Below, one piece after another: positions 1 through 9,500 of a stretch of 64,000 bases of DNA. The DNA comes from Pseudoalteromonas rubra (GTDB taxonomy: Bacteria > Pseudomonadota > Gammaproteobacteria > Enterobacterales > Alteromonadaceae). Location: positions 29,359 through 93,358 of the forward strand of contig NZ_JXYA01000022.1 of the NCBI RefSeq assembly GCF_000967655.1, read 5' to 3'. How positions within the stretch are numbered: position 1 is the stretch's first letter; every line of letters starts with the position of its first letter. The position numbers and the translations under genes are program-made. The notes under the pieces were generated by a model. It made no database searches. It was given only the letters and a program-made list of their open reading frames with translations, and was not told the origin of the DNA.

Positions 1-2
1 TA

Positions 3-860
3 AGCAATATTGATGCAGTACATGACTTCTGTGAGCAGGCAAGCACCGCCCATATTCTAAAACCCGTAAATGGCACCGGCAGCAAAGGCATTGTAAAGCT
101 GGAATCCGGCGATAACGCATTGTCGAAGATTTTAAGTCTGGGTCTGAAAGTTGAAGATGTATTTCCTGCGATCATCGAAGAATATCTGGAAGGTCCTGAA
201 TTTAGTGTTGAAGCTCTGTCAGAAAATGGTGAGCATCGAATTATCGCTATCACCCATAAACTTAAAGACCCAACGACCTTCATTGAACTGGGGCACGCCA
301 TTCCTGCCGACTTATCTGGCGTCGAAGAACAGTTAATCGTTGGCTATGTCAAAGAGGTTCTGGATTCTGTCGGGGTCACAGATGGCCCGTCACATAGCGA
401 GGTGATCTTTACTGCCAATGGCCCAAGGCTTATTGAAACACATACGCGACCGGGCGGTGACAATATCTGGGACTTGATGAAAATTGCGACCGGCGTAGAT
501 CTGATGAATTTGTCTGTTCGCCAGATGCTTGGTGAGCGTATTCTCAACGAAATCCCACATGACTTACCTAAGCAGAGCTTTGCTGCTATTCGCTATGCAG
601 CCCCCTCTTTTGGGCACGGCGCGAAATTAACCCGGGTCGAGGGTGTTGCCGAGGCACGGAGCAAAACCGGTGTCGTTGATGTCAATATTCTGAAGAACAT
701 CGGGGCCGAAATAGGACCTCTATTGCATAGCTTCGACCGGGCTGCTTCTGTCATTAGTAAAGGTGAGTCTTTGAGCGATGCTTTGGCAAATGCTGCAACA
801 GGCCTGGAACAGCTAGAGTTTCATACTTGTTGGTCGCCAAAAGAGGTGGAAGCATCATGA
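3..860 (+). CDS. ATP-grasp ligase 1, 5' end outside window
   Basis: Carboxylate-amine ligase of the ATP-grasp superfamily, the class that joins amino acids or amines to an acyl-phosphate made with ATP (BacD/DdaF-type ligases). The frame is open from base 3 with good coding sequence before the first possible start at 120 (TTG). KPVNGTGSKGIVKL at the start is the ATP-grasp glycine-rich loop, so the gene begins upstream of the window. Further motifs are EEYLEGPEFSVEAL, and ETHTRPGGDNIW, which supplies the Mg/ATP-binding acidic residues near the C-terminal part. The stop overlaps the next start (ATGA), so translation is coupled to the MFS gene. It is first of eight same-strand genes. The substrate cannot be read from sequence. 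A second ATP-grasp protein two genes on suggests two successive ligations or one inactive partner. Confidence 0.85.
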   Translation, partial: SNIDAVHDFCEQASTAHILKPVNGTGSKGIVKLESGDNALSKILSLGLKVEDVFPAIIEEYLEGPEFSVEALSENGEHRIIAITHKLKDPTTFIELGHAIPADLSGVEEQLIVGYVKEVLDSVGVTDGPSHSEVIFTANGPRLIETHTRPGGDNIWDLMKIATGVDLMNLSVRQMLGERILNEIPHDLPKQSFAAIRYAAPSFGHGAKLTRVEGVAEARSKTGVVDVNILKNIGAEIGPLLHSFDRAASVISKGESLSDALANAATGLEQLEFHTCWSPKEVEAS

Positions 861-2065
861 AACAGCTGTTTGCCACCAGTGAATTAAGCATCAACATAGC
901 TCGTGGTATCTTTACCTTAGCCATAGGTAAACTGCTTTATGATATGACGGGCCAGTTGTGGGCGTTTGCTGGCGTGTTTGTTCTCGAGTTTTTGCTTTCG
1001 CTACTGTTACAAGGAGTCGCTGGCAGCATAACCGATCAGTTGGGCTCAAAGCGTGTACTCTTGATCAGTATGGGGCTGATGTCTGCTGCCCTTTTGGCAC
1101 TGTCGATTACCGAGTACTTTCTCCCTTTAAACTTAACCATACTCTTTTGCGTCTCGGCGGCACTGACTGCTTCAAAGCCGTTCATCCGTAATGGTGTATT
1201 CACGCTAGTGCCAAAAGTGGTTGCTGGCGCAGACATTGAGAAGCTCAATGGCATACTTGCCGCGGCTGTACAGTCAGGGCAGATCATCGGTCTGGCTATT
1301 GGCGGCCTGCTACTCGAGTTTTCACTGGAATACCTCATTTTACCTACCGTTACCTGTTGCTTTCTAATCGCATCGTGCGCGTTGACTATGATGTTTTCAA
1401 TCAGCACAGTGAAGGAATCAACACACCAGGAAGCCAGTGTTTCAACAACGGGTTGGCTTGCAACTTTCAAGCTGCTGCAAGAGGCTCCTCAGGTCTTAGT
1501 TGTGCTGATTTTTACAACGTTTGATTTTATTATCGTCGCGCTTTTCAACCTGCTGCTGGCACCGGTCGTTAACTACAATTATGACGGCGCCGCACGTTGG
1601 TTGCTATTCCTTGATTTAGCATTTGCTATCGGTGCTATCTGCGCTGGAGCAATCGTCGCAAAAGCAAACTTAAACAGTGATAACCGACTTATCTACACCG
1701 CGTTATCTTGTCTGTGCGCAACCATTGTTTTCATCAGCTACTGGCTGGCATTGCCAAGCTATATCACCTTATTCGCTATTTTTTCTGTGGGCTTTATGAC
1801 CACAGTTTCCGCTGTGTCCTGGAGCTCTACGCTACAAAAGCTATCTCCGCCAGACATTCGAGGAAAGCTCTCTTCACTTAGGTTGATGTTTAACTCAACC
1901 CTTGCCGTTGTGGCAGTGATTCTGGTTTCAGCATTCTACGATAGCGGATTTAGTCATGCGGCAGCTCTGTCTGTAGTAACAACACTTTTGCTGTTTTTAG
2001 CTTGTGTTTACTGCACCTGGCAGGCCCGAGAGACAACAATCAAAAACAATAGCTCAAATTCATAA
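857..2065 (+). CDS. MFS transporter, EntS/BacE-like exporter
   Basis: Major facilitator superfamily permease of about 402 residues with roughly twelve hydrophobic segments. The start at 857 is chosen because AGGTGG lies just upstream and the ATG overlaps the stop of the preceding ATP-grasp gene (ATGA). The earlier in-frame TTG at 827 has no such support. The loop between segments 2 and 3 carries DQLGSKRVLL, a form of the MFS A-motif, and a related DIRGKLSSLR appears in the second half. MFS exporters of this size are often encoded beside ATP-grasp peptide ligases, as BacE is in bacilysin clusters, where they export the product and give self-resistance. Export of the operon's product is therefore the likely role. 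That is inferred from context; the substrate is unknown. Confidence 0.82.
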   Translation: MKQLFATSELSINIARGIFTLAIGKLLYDMTGQLWAFAGVFVLEFLLSLLLQGVAGSITDQLGSKRVLLISMGLMSAALLALSITEYFLPLNLTILFCVSAALTASKPFIRNGVFTLVPKVVAGADIEKLNGILAAAVQSGQIIGLAIGGLLLEFSLEYLILPTVTCCFLIASCALTMMFSISTVKESTHQEASVSTTGWLATFKLLQEAPQVLVVLIFTTFDFIIVALFNLLLAPVVNYNYDGAARWLLFLDLAFAIGAICAGAIVAKANLNSDNRLIYTALSCLCATIVFISYWLALPSYITLFAIFSVGFMTTVSAVSWSSTLQKLSPPDIRGKLSSLRLMFNSTLAVVAVILVSAFYDSGFSHAAALSVVTTLLLFLACVYCTWQARETTIKNNSSNS

Positions 2066-2117
2066 TTCGCAATATCAAAACATTATATTAACTCTCTACT
2101 TTAGACAGGTAAAAAAA

Positions 2118-3341
2118 TTGAAAAACGTAGTTATTACATCAACATATACAAAGTTATCGCATTACAATCATGAGCAACTTGCGCAAATGCAAGGTGTTAA
2201 CTTCTTTGTTATTGTGCGAGAGTCAGAACGACTTGCGGTAGAACGCGACTTCGGGGCGACGTTTCCCAATGTATTCGGTATCCAGGGCACTTCTGAGGAA
2301 GAGTTTTTCCAGCAATCCAAGTCTTATATCTCTGAGCTCATGACTCAAAAAGAAGGCGAGTCCTTTTATATTGTGACTATGGCTGAAGATCTTTTATTAG
2401 TGGCGGCAAAGTTACGCGAGGCATTCAACTTAACAGGGATGAACTTCGAGCAAACGTATCGCTTTCGCAATAAAGGCGAGATGAAGAAAATCCTGCAAAA
2501 AGCGAACATCCGCGTTCCTTACTTCGGAAAGTTAGACCTATCAAAATCAGAACACAAGGCTTACTTTGAGGAGATTGTTGCAGAAGTCGGCTTACCTTTC
2601 ATTATTAAGCCAACCATGATGGCTTGCTCTAATGGCGTATCGAAAATAGAAAGCTTTGACGCCTTTGTTGAGTATCTGGATGACGCTCAACCCAATATAG
2701 AATATGGCTACGAAGAGTTCATTTCCGGCAAACTTTATCATTGCGATAGCATCGTCAGTAACGGTGAAGTTATTTTTTCTTCTGCGTGCGAATACACCAA
2801 TGAAAATATGCATTTTCAGAAAGGGAAATCGGTTATCAGCATGCCTCTGCCAGACGATTTGGCTATCTCCCAGGAAATTCTCGCATTCAATAAAGCCGTG
2901 CTTAACGAATTAGGCATGGAGCAGGGAGCTAATCATTTAGAAGTATTCAAAAAAGGTGACGAACTTGTTTTTCTTGAAGTCGCTTGCCGAGCGCCAGGGG
3001 CGGTGGTTGTTCCTATGTACGAGCGTCAGTTCGGGTTTAATTTTCTAAATACCAACCTTGAGATGGAGCTTGGCCTAGTGCCTGAACTCTCAAAATCTGC
3101 AAAAGTGTATTGTTTCTCTGGGATTTTCCCTGTACAGCCCGGAACAGCCATTGAGCTTGTAGAACCACAGTTGCAGTCAGGTTTCGACATGAACTGGAAT
3201 ATCAAGCAAGGGCAGAAATTTGACTCAGCGGACAGTTTAAGAGATATCGCAGGCTCAATTCAGGCGACGAATCAATGCTTCGATACGCTGCGTGAAGACT
3301 TTCGCAAACTCATCGATTTTCATGCCGTTAACTGCGCCTAA
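2118..3341 (+). CDS. ATP-grasp ligase 2
   Basis: Second ATP-grasp family protein, about 407 residues. The TTG at 2118 is preferred because AGGT lies 7 bases upstream and the reading begins LKNVVITSTYTK, a typical beta-strand start. The longer reading from 2004 would overlap the MFS gene by 60 bases. A pre-ATP-grasp region comes first, then the ATP-grasp fold: PFIIKPTMMACSNGVSKI (nucleotide-binding loop), EYGYEEFISGKLYHCD, and HLEVFKKGDELVFLEVACR with the Mg-binding Glu and Arg residues. It differs from the first ligase in sequence, so it is not a simple duplication. It probably ligates a different carboxylate/amine pair in the same pathway. It lies 52 bases after the MFS gene and 28 before the dioxygenase. 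Confidence 0.82.
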   Translation: MKNVVITSTYTKLSHYNHEQLAQMQGVNFFVIVRESERLAVERDFGATFPNVFGIQGTSEEEFFQQSKSYISELMTQKEGESFYIVTMAEDLLLVAAKLREAFNLTGMNFEQTYRFRNKGEMKKILQKANIRVPYFGKLDLSKSEHKAYFEEIVAEVGLPFIIKPTMMACSNGVSKIESFDAFVEYLDDAQPNIEYGYEEFISGKLYHCDSIVSNGEVIFSSACEYTNENMHFQKGKSVISMPLPDDLAISQEILAFNKAVLNELGMEQGANHLEVFKKGDELVFLEVACRAPGAVVVPMYERQFGFNFLNTNLEMELGLVPELSKSAKVYCFSGIFPVQPGTAIELVEPQLQSGFDMNWNIKQGQKFDSADSLRDIAGSIQATNQCFDTLREDFRKLIDFHAVNCA

Positions 3342-3369
3342 CGACGCACATTAAAGAGATGCTTTCACT

Positions 3370-4158
3370 GTGACTGTAAAAAATAAACCGCGTGAGATAT
3401 TCAATTACGCGAAATATCTTAAACCAGAAAATAACCCTTTTTGCCAAATTCAACACGCTTTGGAAAAAGCGACTGACCTGATAGCTAAAGAAGGGTACGC
3501 CAATATAGCGAGCGATACTATCAGTGAAGCTTTTGATATATCAGAAGCAGAATTAGCTAGCCTGGCCAAGTATTGGAATGATTTACCTATGGATGACTAC
3601 CTTCATGACCAGGGGCGTTATAGAAGGAGAAAGATTGGCCATGTTCATATTGATCTAGAGAACAATCGATTTTCAGTATCCGATAATCAAATGTTCTACC
3701 AATCAAAGTCGATTAATTCCGCGAACGGGGGGATAAAGCGTTTTTTCGATACGGTACCAAGTGCTTTTTATCATGAACCGGCATTTCAGAAGTTATTGCT
3801 GGGTAATTTGAGAGTAATAAGTGATGTTGGCCTGAAACGCGTTAATGTTTCATTTCACTTATTCCGGGTGCTTTCCAGGCCTGATGAAGTCGGTCAGGCT
3901 ACACCAGAAGGCATTCATCGGGATGGCCATTTATACGTGGGCCAGCACTTGATCCACCGAGAGAATGTGTCTGGTGGCATATCGGGGATCTACACACCTG
4001 AAAAGAAATCGTTATTTAAGACCACTTTAATGGCACCGTTAGACAGCATTGTGGTGAACGACGAAAAAGTAATGCACGACGTATCAGAAGTGTACTGTGC
4101 AGACGACCGCTATACCGGGTATAGAGACATGTTAGTCATTGATTATAACCACGCCTAA
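3370..4158 (+). CDS. 2OG-Fe(II) dioxygenase, PF10014 (IDO-like)
   Basis: Predicted 2-oxoglutarate/Fe(II)-dependent dioxygenase of 262 residues, resembling the PF10014 family that includes the free L-isoleucine 4-hydroxylase of Bacillus thuringiensis. The match seen by eye covers most of the protein: a NGGIKRFF segment near residue 120, the iron facial triad HRD (H183, D185) with a distal H236 in VMHDVSEV, and R252 in YRDMLVIDY as likely 2OG salt-bridge residue. GTG start with a weak purine-rich site upstream. Known relatives hydroxylate or sulfoxidise free amino acids. The likely job is hydroxylation of an amino-acid building block before or after ligation by the neighbouring ATP-grasp enzymes. 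The actual substrate is unknown. Confidence 0.83.
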   Translation: MTVKNKPREIFNYAKYLKPENNPFCQIQHALEKATDLIAKEGYANIASDTISEAFDISEAELASLAKYWNDLPMDDYLHDQGRYRRRKIGHVHIDLENNRFSVSDNQMFYQSKSINSANGGIKRFFDTVPSAFYHEPAFQKLLLGNLRVISDVGLKRVNVSFHLFRVLSRPDEVGQATPEGIHRDGHLYVGQHLIHRENVSGGISGIYTPEKKSLFKTTLMAPLDSIVVNDEKVMHDVSEVYCADDRYTGYRDMLVIDYNHA

Positions 4159-4179
4159 CAAAACATAAGGATAACAAAA

Positions 4180-5163
4180 ATGGCAAAGGTATTTATTACG
4201 GACCGCATTAAAGCGCTCACCGTTGAGACTGAAATTCTGGGCAACCAAGTGACCTTAGAAAAAGATTTGAATGCTGAGGTATTACTGGTTTGGCATCAGA
4301 TCGTTGATAAAGCATATATCGATCAATTCAAGAATCTCAAAGCGATTATTCGCTATGGTGTGGGCTTTGATAAAGTTGATATCGATTATGCTGCCTCAAA
4401 AGGCATCACCGTCAGTAATAGTCCAGATTACTGCACGGAAGAAGTGAGTAATACAGCAGTAGGCATGATCTTAAATGGCACTCGTCGAATTTCACAATAT
4501 AACTACGAGGCAAAAGACTATCCACAAGGTTGGCAAGAGAATGTCATCAAAACCATCGAACGTGACTCGAATTTAACGGTCGGTATTGTCGGTGCCGGGC
4601 GCATCGGCAGTAACGTATTGCTCAAAGCAAAAGCGCTCGGATTCAAAACCAGCTTCTACGACCCATATGCAACGGCAGGTTACGAAAAAGTACTTAATGC
4701 AACGCGTTGTGACTCTCTGCAGCAGCTGCTGGCAAGTTGTGATGTTATCTCTGTACATGTCCCTTTGACAGACGAAACCCGGGGCATGATCAACAAGACG
4801 TTTATTGAATCAATGAAAGACGCAAGCGTCCTTGTTAATACCGCAAGAGGCGCTGTATTAGAAAGCTATGACGCCATTGAATACGGCCTTGAGAATAATA
4901 AGTTAGCTAATGTTTTCCTTGATGTTCTTCCTGAAGAGCCGCCGACAGCACACCCCTTGATCGAGAAATGGAAAGCGAACGAAATTGGCGTCTCAGAACG
5001 ACTATTTATTAACCCTCATTCGTCTTACTACTCTCAGGCTGCTGGCATTGAAATGCGAACAAAAGCAGCGTTGAACGCGTTGGGGGTTATTGGTGGTGGA
5101 AAGGCACAGCACGTCGTTAACCAAGAGTTAATTGATGGCTATTTTCCACGATACGGCACGTAG
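4180..5163 (+). CDS. CtBP-like D-2-hydroxyacid dehydrogenase
   Basis: NAD(P)-dependent D-isomer-specific 2-hydroxyacid dehydrogenase, 327 residues, which interconverts 2-oxo acids and D-2-hydroxy acids. The Rossmann motif is GAGRIGS (138-144). The catalytic triad residues are R223 in NTARGAV, a Glu near 252 in LPEEPP and H280 in NPHSSYYS. The C-terminal segment with SQAAGIEMR after the catalytic His resembles the C-terminal-binding-protein subfamily more than PdxB or SerA. The gene lies 21 bases after the dioxygenase and 45 before the FAHD1-like gene. In this operon it could reduce a 2-oxo acid to a hydroxy acid that is then ligated, or act in precursor supply. Both are inferences. Confidence 0.86.
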   Translation: MAKVFITDRIKALTVETEILGNQVTLEKDLNAEVLLVWHQIVDKAYIDQFKNLKAIIRYGVGFDKVDIDYAASKGITVSNSPDYCTEEVSNTAVGMILNGTRRISQYNYEAKDYPQGWQENVIKTIERDSNLTVGIVGAGRIGSNVLLKAKALGFKTSFYDPYATAGYEKVLNATRCDSLQQLLASCDVISVHVPLTDETRGMINKTFIESMKDASVLVNTARGAVLESYDAIEYGLENNKLANVFLDVLPEEPPTAHPLIEKWKANEIGVSERLFINPHSSYYSQAAGIEMRTKAALNALGVIGGGKAQHVVNQELIDGYFPRYGT

Positions 5164-5208
5164 TTTGACGTGCCCTTCACTACTTTTATAAAAATTTTGG
5201 AGCACACT

Positions 5209-5868
5209 ATGAACTATCATCACAGAAACATAAACGGACAGCAGCTGGATTTACCACTGGGAAAAGTGGTTTGTGTTGGCCGTAATTACGTAGAGCACGC
5301 CAGGGAGCTTAATAACCCGGTACCCAGTGAGCCTATTCTTTTCATTAAGCCAGCCACAACGTTAGTACCTTTCTCGACCCCCATAGATGCGCAAGGCGCG
5401 CCTTATCCGCTTCACTATGAGTTAGAGATTGCGATCCTGATCAAGGACACGCTCAAGAACGCTACCGCAGAGGAGGCTAAGGCCGCCGTCGGCGGTGTCG
5501 GTCTGGCACTCGATCTGACCTATCGTTGTGTACAAAGCAAGCTCAAGGAAAAGGGGCACCCCTGGGAAAAAGCGAAAGCATTTGATGACAGCTGTCCAAC
5601 CAGTGAATTTGTCATCAACCCAAATATCGATCTGGATAGCCTTGCTTTAAAACTGGAAATTAATGGCGAGGTGAGGCAGTCAGCGAGCGCGTCGGAAATG
5701 ATCGTCGATATCGTTTCTTTGCTGCAATATGCCAGCACGCATTTCTCTTTGGTCCCTGGCGATATTTTGCTAACCGGAACCCCTGCAGGAGTCGGCGTAT
5801 TGAAATCTGGAGATGCGCTGGTTGCATCACTAGATGACGTCATCTCCACGAGTACCCAGGTTGTATAA
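5209..5868 (+). CDS. FAH-family hydrolase, YcgM/FAHD1-like
   Basis: Fumarylacetoacetate hydrolase family protein of 219 residues, the same length as E. coli YcgM and close to it along its whole length (KVVCVGRNY, EPILFIKP, KAKAFDDSCP, LTGTPAGVG). FAHD1-type members split acylpyruvates or decarboxylate oxaloacetate using Mg or Mn. The metal-binding acidic residues are in HYELEIAIL. The ATG at 5209 is chosen because GGAG lies 6 bases upstream; the GTG at 5170 lacks a site. Its presence between a hydroxyacid dehydrogenase and an export system suggests cleavage or decarboxylation of a beta-keto/acylpyruvate intermediate. It could also be a housekeeping enzyme swept into the operon. Confidence 0.85.
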   Translation: MNYHHRNINGQQLDLPLGKVVCVGRNYVEHARELNNPVPSEPILFIKPATTLVPFSTPIDAQGAPYPLHYELEIAILIKDTLKNATAEEAKAAVGGVGLALDLTYRCVQSKLKEKGHPWEKAKAFDDSCPTSEFVINPNIDLDSLALKLEINGEVRQSASASEMIVDIVSLLQYASTHFSLVPGDILLTGTPAGVGVLKSGDALVASLDDVISTSTQVV

Positions 5869-5888
5869 GGAATTGGGAGCTGAATGAT

Positions 5889-6512
5889 ATGAAACCGCTA
5901 TTATTTGCCAGATTATTGGTGGTCAGCTCTTTATTGCTGTTGCAAGGCGCATTTCAAGCGGCTGCGGCTACCGAGTTAAAAGCGTCTCCACTTCTGCTCA
6001 TTGGTGAACTCGAATATGAACGCTATCAACTTGTCGTGTCGAATGTTGAAGGCGTATTGAGTCGACTTCATATTCGTGGGGGACAAGACGTGGATAAGCA
6101 GCAATTGCTCGCCAATGTCACCAGCTTGGAATATGGCGTCAAAGAGCAGCAATTTTTCAACGGGGAAAGCGCGTTGAGGGTGGCTGAAATCTACCTGCAA
6201 GAAGGCGACAAAGTGGAAAAATTTCAGCCAATCATGCGTCTGGCTGATACTGAACATTTACATGTTGTTGCTCCTGCTTTTTATCCGCAAGCAAGCAATG
6301 TCAGCATTGGTCAAAGTGCAAAAGTGGTATTCGACCCCGATAATGCGGCGCTGACCATAGATGGTCAGGTCTCGGGCATACATCACTTGGCAAAAGACAG
6401 CTCGCACGCAAAAGTGGAGATCCGCTTAGACTTAGGGTCTTGTGAATCTCAGGTCAGTTGCCGCCGCTACCTTAAGCCAAGAATGTTGAGCAAAGTCATC
6501 ATACAAGGTTAA
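5889..6512 (+). CDS. Short RND periplasmic adaptor (HlyD/MFP-like)
   Basis: Secreted protein of 207 residues with a clear Sec signal (hydrophobic run ending AFQAAA near residue 27). It looks like a cut-down membrane-fusion protein: two lipoyl-like half motifs (VLSRLHIRGGQDV and VAEIYLQEGDKV) are followed by a beta-barrel-like region (VSIGQSAKVVFDP). Adaptors of RND pumps usually run 350-400 residues with a long alpha-helical hairpin between the lipoyl halves. Here only about 35 residues separate them, so the hairpin is nearly absent. The gene is 20 bases after the hydrolase and is followed by a hairpin and the RND pump gene. It is probably the adaptor of that pump. There is no frameshift visible, so the shortness seems genuine. 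Confidence 0.68.
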   Translation: MKPLLFARLLVVSSLLLLQGAFQAAAATELKASPLLLIGELEYERYQLVVSNVEGVLSRLHIRGGQDVDKQQLLANVTSLEYGVKEQQFFNGESALRVAEIYLQEGDKVEKFQPIMRLADTEHLHVVAPAFYPQASNVSIGQSAKVVFDPDNAALTIDGQVSGIHHLAKDSSHAKVEIRLDLGSCESQVSCRRYLKPRMLSKVIIQG

Positions 6513-6523
6513 CCCTTTATTTT

Positions 6524-6557
6524 CTTAGCCCTGAATACAGGGCTAAGAGGTCTTTTT
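6524..6557 (+). terminator. Hairpin with T-run between adaptor and RND gene
   Basis: Ten-base perfect stem CTTAGCCCTG / CAGGGCTAAG with an AATA loop, followed shortly by a run of five T. It has the form of an intrinsic terminator or attenuator, and sits 24 bases before the RND start. It may lower expression of the pump relative to the upstream genes. Confidence 0.7.
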
Positions 6558-6580
6558 ATGTTACACACGCAGCGCAAGTT

Positions 6581-9500
6581 ATGAGAAATAATAATAACCA
6601 TTCCAAGCTATACATTTGCTTGACCGTTGCATTGGTCATCATAGGATCGATGTTAATTTTCAAACTGCCGGTATCACTCTATCCGTCGGTAAACAAACCA
6701 AGTATTCAGCTGACGTTCTATTATCACCAAGAGGTTCAGAGCTTCTATCGCAATTGGGGGGTAAAAATAGAAGACTCGCTCAAGGCGATTGAAGGCGTCG
6801 ATGAAGTTGAGGGTAAGTATCAACAAGGCAGTACAAAATTCATTGTTTCTTTTGACTGGAATATTTCTCCTGAACAAGCGAAGCGAGATGTTGCAGCCAT
6901 AGGGGCTTCATACCAGGCACAATTGCCGAAAAACTTACCACCGTTAAAACTGGGCTTTTATGACCCGGGCTCCGAGAACTATGTGGCTATCAAGTCAGAC
7001 ATTTACGGCGCAGGTGAACTCAGCGAGCTACTGGCCAGAACACTGGAGCCACAGTTAAAAGAGATTGAAAGCGTCAGTCGCACGTTAATTTCGCAAAAGT
7101 ATGAGAAAGTTGTCAGCGTCAAGTTGGACCCCTACGCGATGTTAGAGCATAACGTGGACCTCGATGACATTATGAATACGCTGCATCGAAATGAATTTGA
7201 TAAGCGCATTGGGACACTTGAAACACGACACGAAGGTGATATGAGCATTCACTTTCGCTCGGGTGTGACTAATCTGGAGCGACTGCGCAACCTTCGCGTT
7301 CACGCCAAACCCGGTGTGACGCTCCGCCTTGCTGACTTGGCTGATGTCAGCATCAATCAAAAGGAGAATGCGCGTTTTTTCCAGTACAATGAAGACGACG
7401 TTGTGGTCATTGCTATTTGGCCAGACCCCGATGCCAATCAATACAAAGTTGCGACTGAGTTTCAGCGACTTGTTGCCAAGGAAACACACTCCTTAGGACA
7501 CGTCTTCGTCCTGAATGATCCGAAAAAATTTATTGATGACGCCATTGTCAATATACTCATCGCGCTTTTGGTCGGCATGTTGTCGGCGGCCATCGTTGTC
7601 TTGATGGTTTATCGTAAATTCTCGACGGTAATGCTAATCAGCATCAGCATGCCTATCGCCTTAGCGACATCCATTATATCTATGTCCGTTGCCGGGGTTG
7701 GCATTAATATTTTGTCGCTCGGGGCAATGAGCATCAGTATTGGCATGGTCGTTGATGGCGCGGTTGTTGTATTGGATAGCATCCAGGTTAAATGCCAAAA
7801 TCGAACTGTGACCCATCGTCTCGTCTTTGGTGCAGTGCGCGATGTCAGAAGCTCCCTGATAACATCTACATTGACCAGTGTCTTTGTGTTTTTTCCACTG
7901 GCGTTTACGTCGCCGATGACGGCGGCAATCCTCAATGACTTGGCGCTGGTGATAGTTGCGGTGTTAATTTCGTCCTTCTTTATCAGTGCTTACTTTTTAC
8001 CCTCCTTGTACTTACTGGTGTTCGGTGGCAAGGTCATTCATGCCAAATCAGCGGCGCAACCCAAAAACATCGAAAAGGCGTCTGGATTTGACAGCCTGGT
8101 GCGCTGGCTGTTTTCTAATAACTGGAAACGCGTCTCTATTATTGCTGCTGTTGCGCTATATGTAGGCTTTGTACTGGTAGAATTACCCCCAAAGCTCAAA
8201 GCTGAGATCATTGCTCAGCCCAAAGCTGAAATTATCGACGTTGGCGTCTCTTTCGCTAAGCAAGGCCTTGGCAGTGACGAAAAGGTAAAAATTCTTGCCC
8301 CAATCAGGCAGAAAATTCAGGATGACTTTAAGGACTCAGTCAAATACGTATACAGTGATATTCGGGCCAACAGCGCGTATTTGTCTGTTCATTTAAAGTC
8401 ATACAAGGATTTTGACCAAGTCTTTTCCGCTCTGCCAAAGTCACTGGCTGATGTAAAAGAAGAAACCAGCTACTCACCCTGGATTACCTCAGCATTAAAA
8501 ATTAAAGATCATCCAAGCTTCAGTATTCTTTTCACTCACGAAAATGAAGAGGTAAACCGCCAATTACTCGCGTCTGCTTACCAGTTTATAAAAACAGATG
8601 AACGAGTGTATAAAAGTAAGGCCGCGCCAAAGGCTTCCAAAATCTCGAATCAAGAGCTTATCGTCAGAGAAGATTTTTTGAATCAGTTGTTGGTTGAACA
8701 TGATTACAGCCAGAGCGTTGATAGCTTGACCAGATTTGTCAATTACACCGCCTCGCCTCAGGAAGTTTTTCAGGTCAAAACCGATGAGGGTTATTTTCCG
8801 CTGGAGCTCAAGATCTCCAACCATAAATACAGCACCCAAGACATTGAGCAAACGCCTCTGCATTTTGCCGGGCATAACCTGTTCTTACAAGATCTCATCA
8901 AGTTTGAGGAAGTAGCGAGCTGGCGAGAGTTTTATTCTCGAAACTCGAAACCTTTGTTTAGGTTGCAGGTTTGGATGGCAGTCAATGACCAACAAATAAA
9001 TGCCGATTTAATGGCTGATTTAAAAGCACATTTACTAAAGGCGTATTCTGAAGAGAGCCTGCCTATCGTCGTTAAAGACATGCAGCAAGAAGTGCGTCAG
9101 GGTGTGGCATCGATTAAAAACGCCCTGTTCCTGTCGGTTGCCATTGTGTTCTTAGTTGCCCTGTACCAATTCAGAACGCTCACTAATGCCTTGATTATCT
9201 GCAGCGTTATCGTGCTGGGGTTAAGTGGTGCCTTTCATGCCTTATACATTTTCAACAGCACACTTTCTTTGAATTCAATGTTGGGGATGTTGATTTTGGT
9301 GGGGTTGACCGTGAACAATTCAATACTGCTGTTAGACTTCTTTTTACGGGAAAAACTGGCAGGTAAAACGGTAATGGATGCACTATGTGAGGCCCTGAAA
9401 CGCCGTATGCGCTCGCTTATTGTCACCAACCTTACGACCGTTGTTGCAATGGTACCGTTAGCAATTGGCTTTGGAGCAGGACAAGATATCTTAAAGCCTT

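Noticed and set aside
827..856. Upstream extension of the MFS gene
   Set aside because: It would need a TTG start inside the previous gene with no ribosome-binding site; the ATGA overlap start is better.
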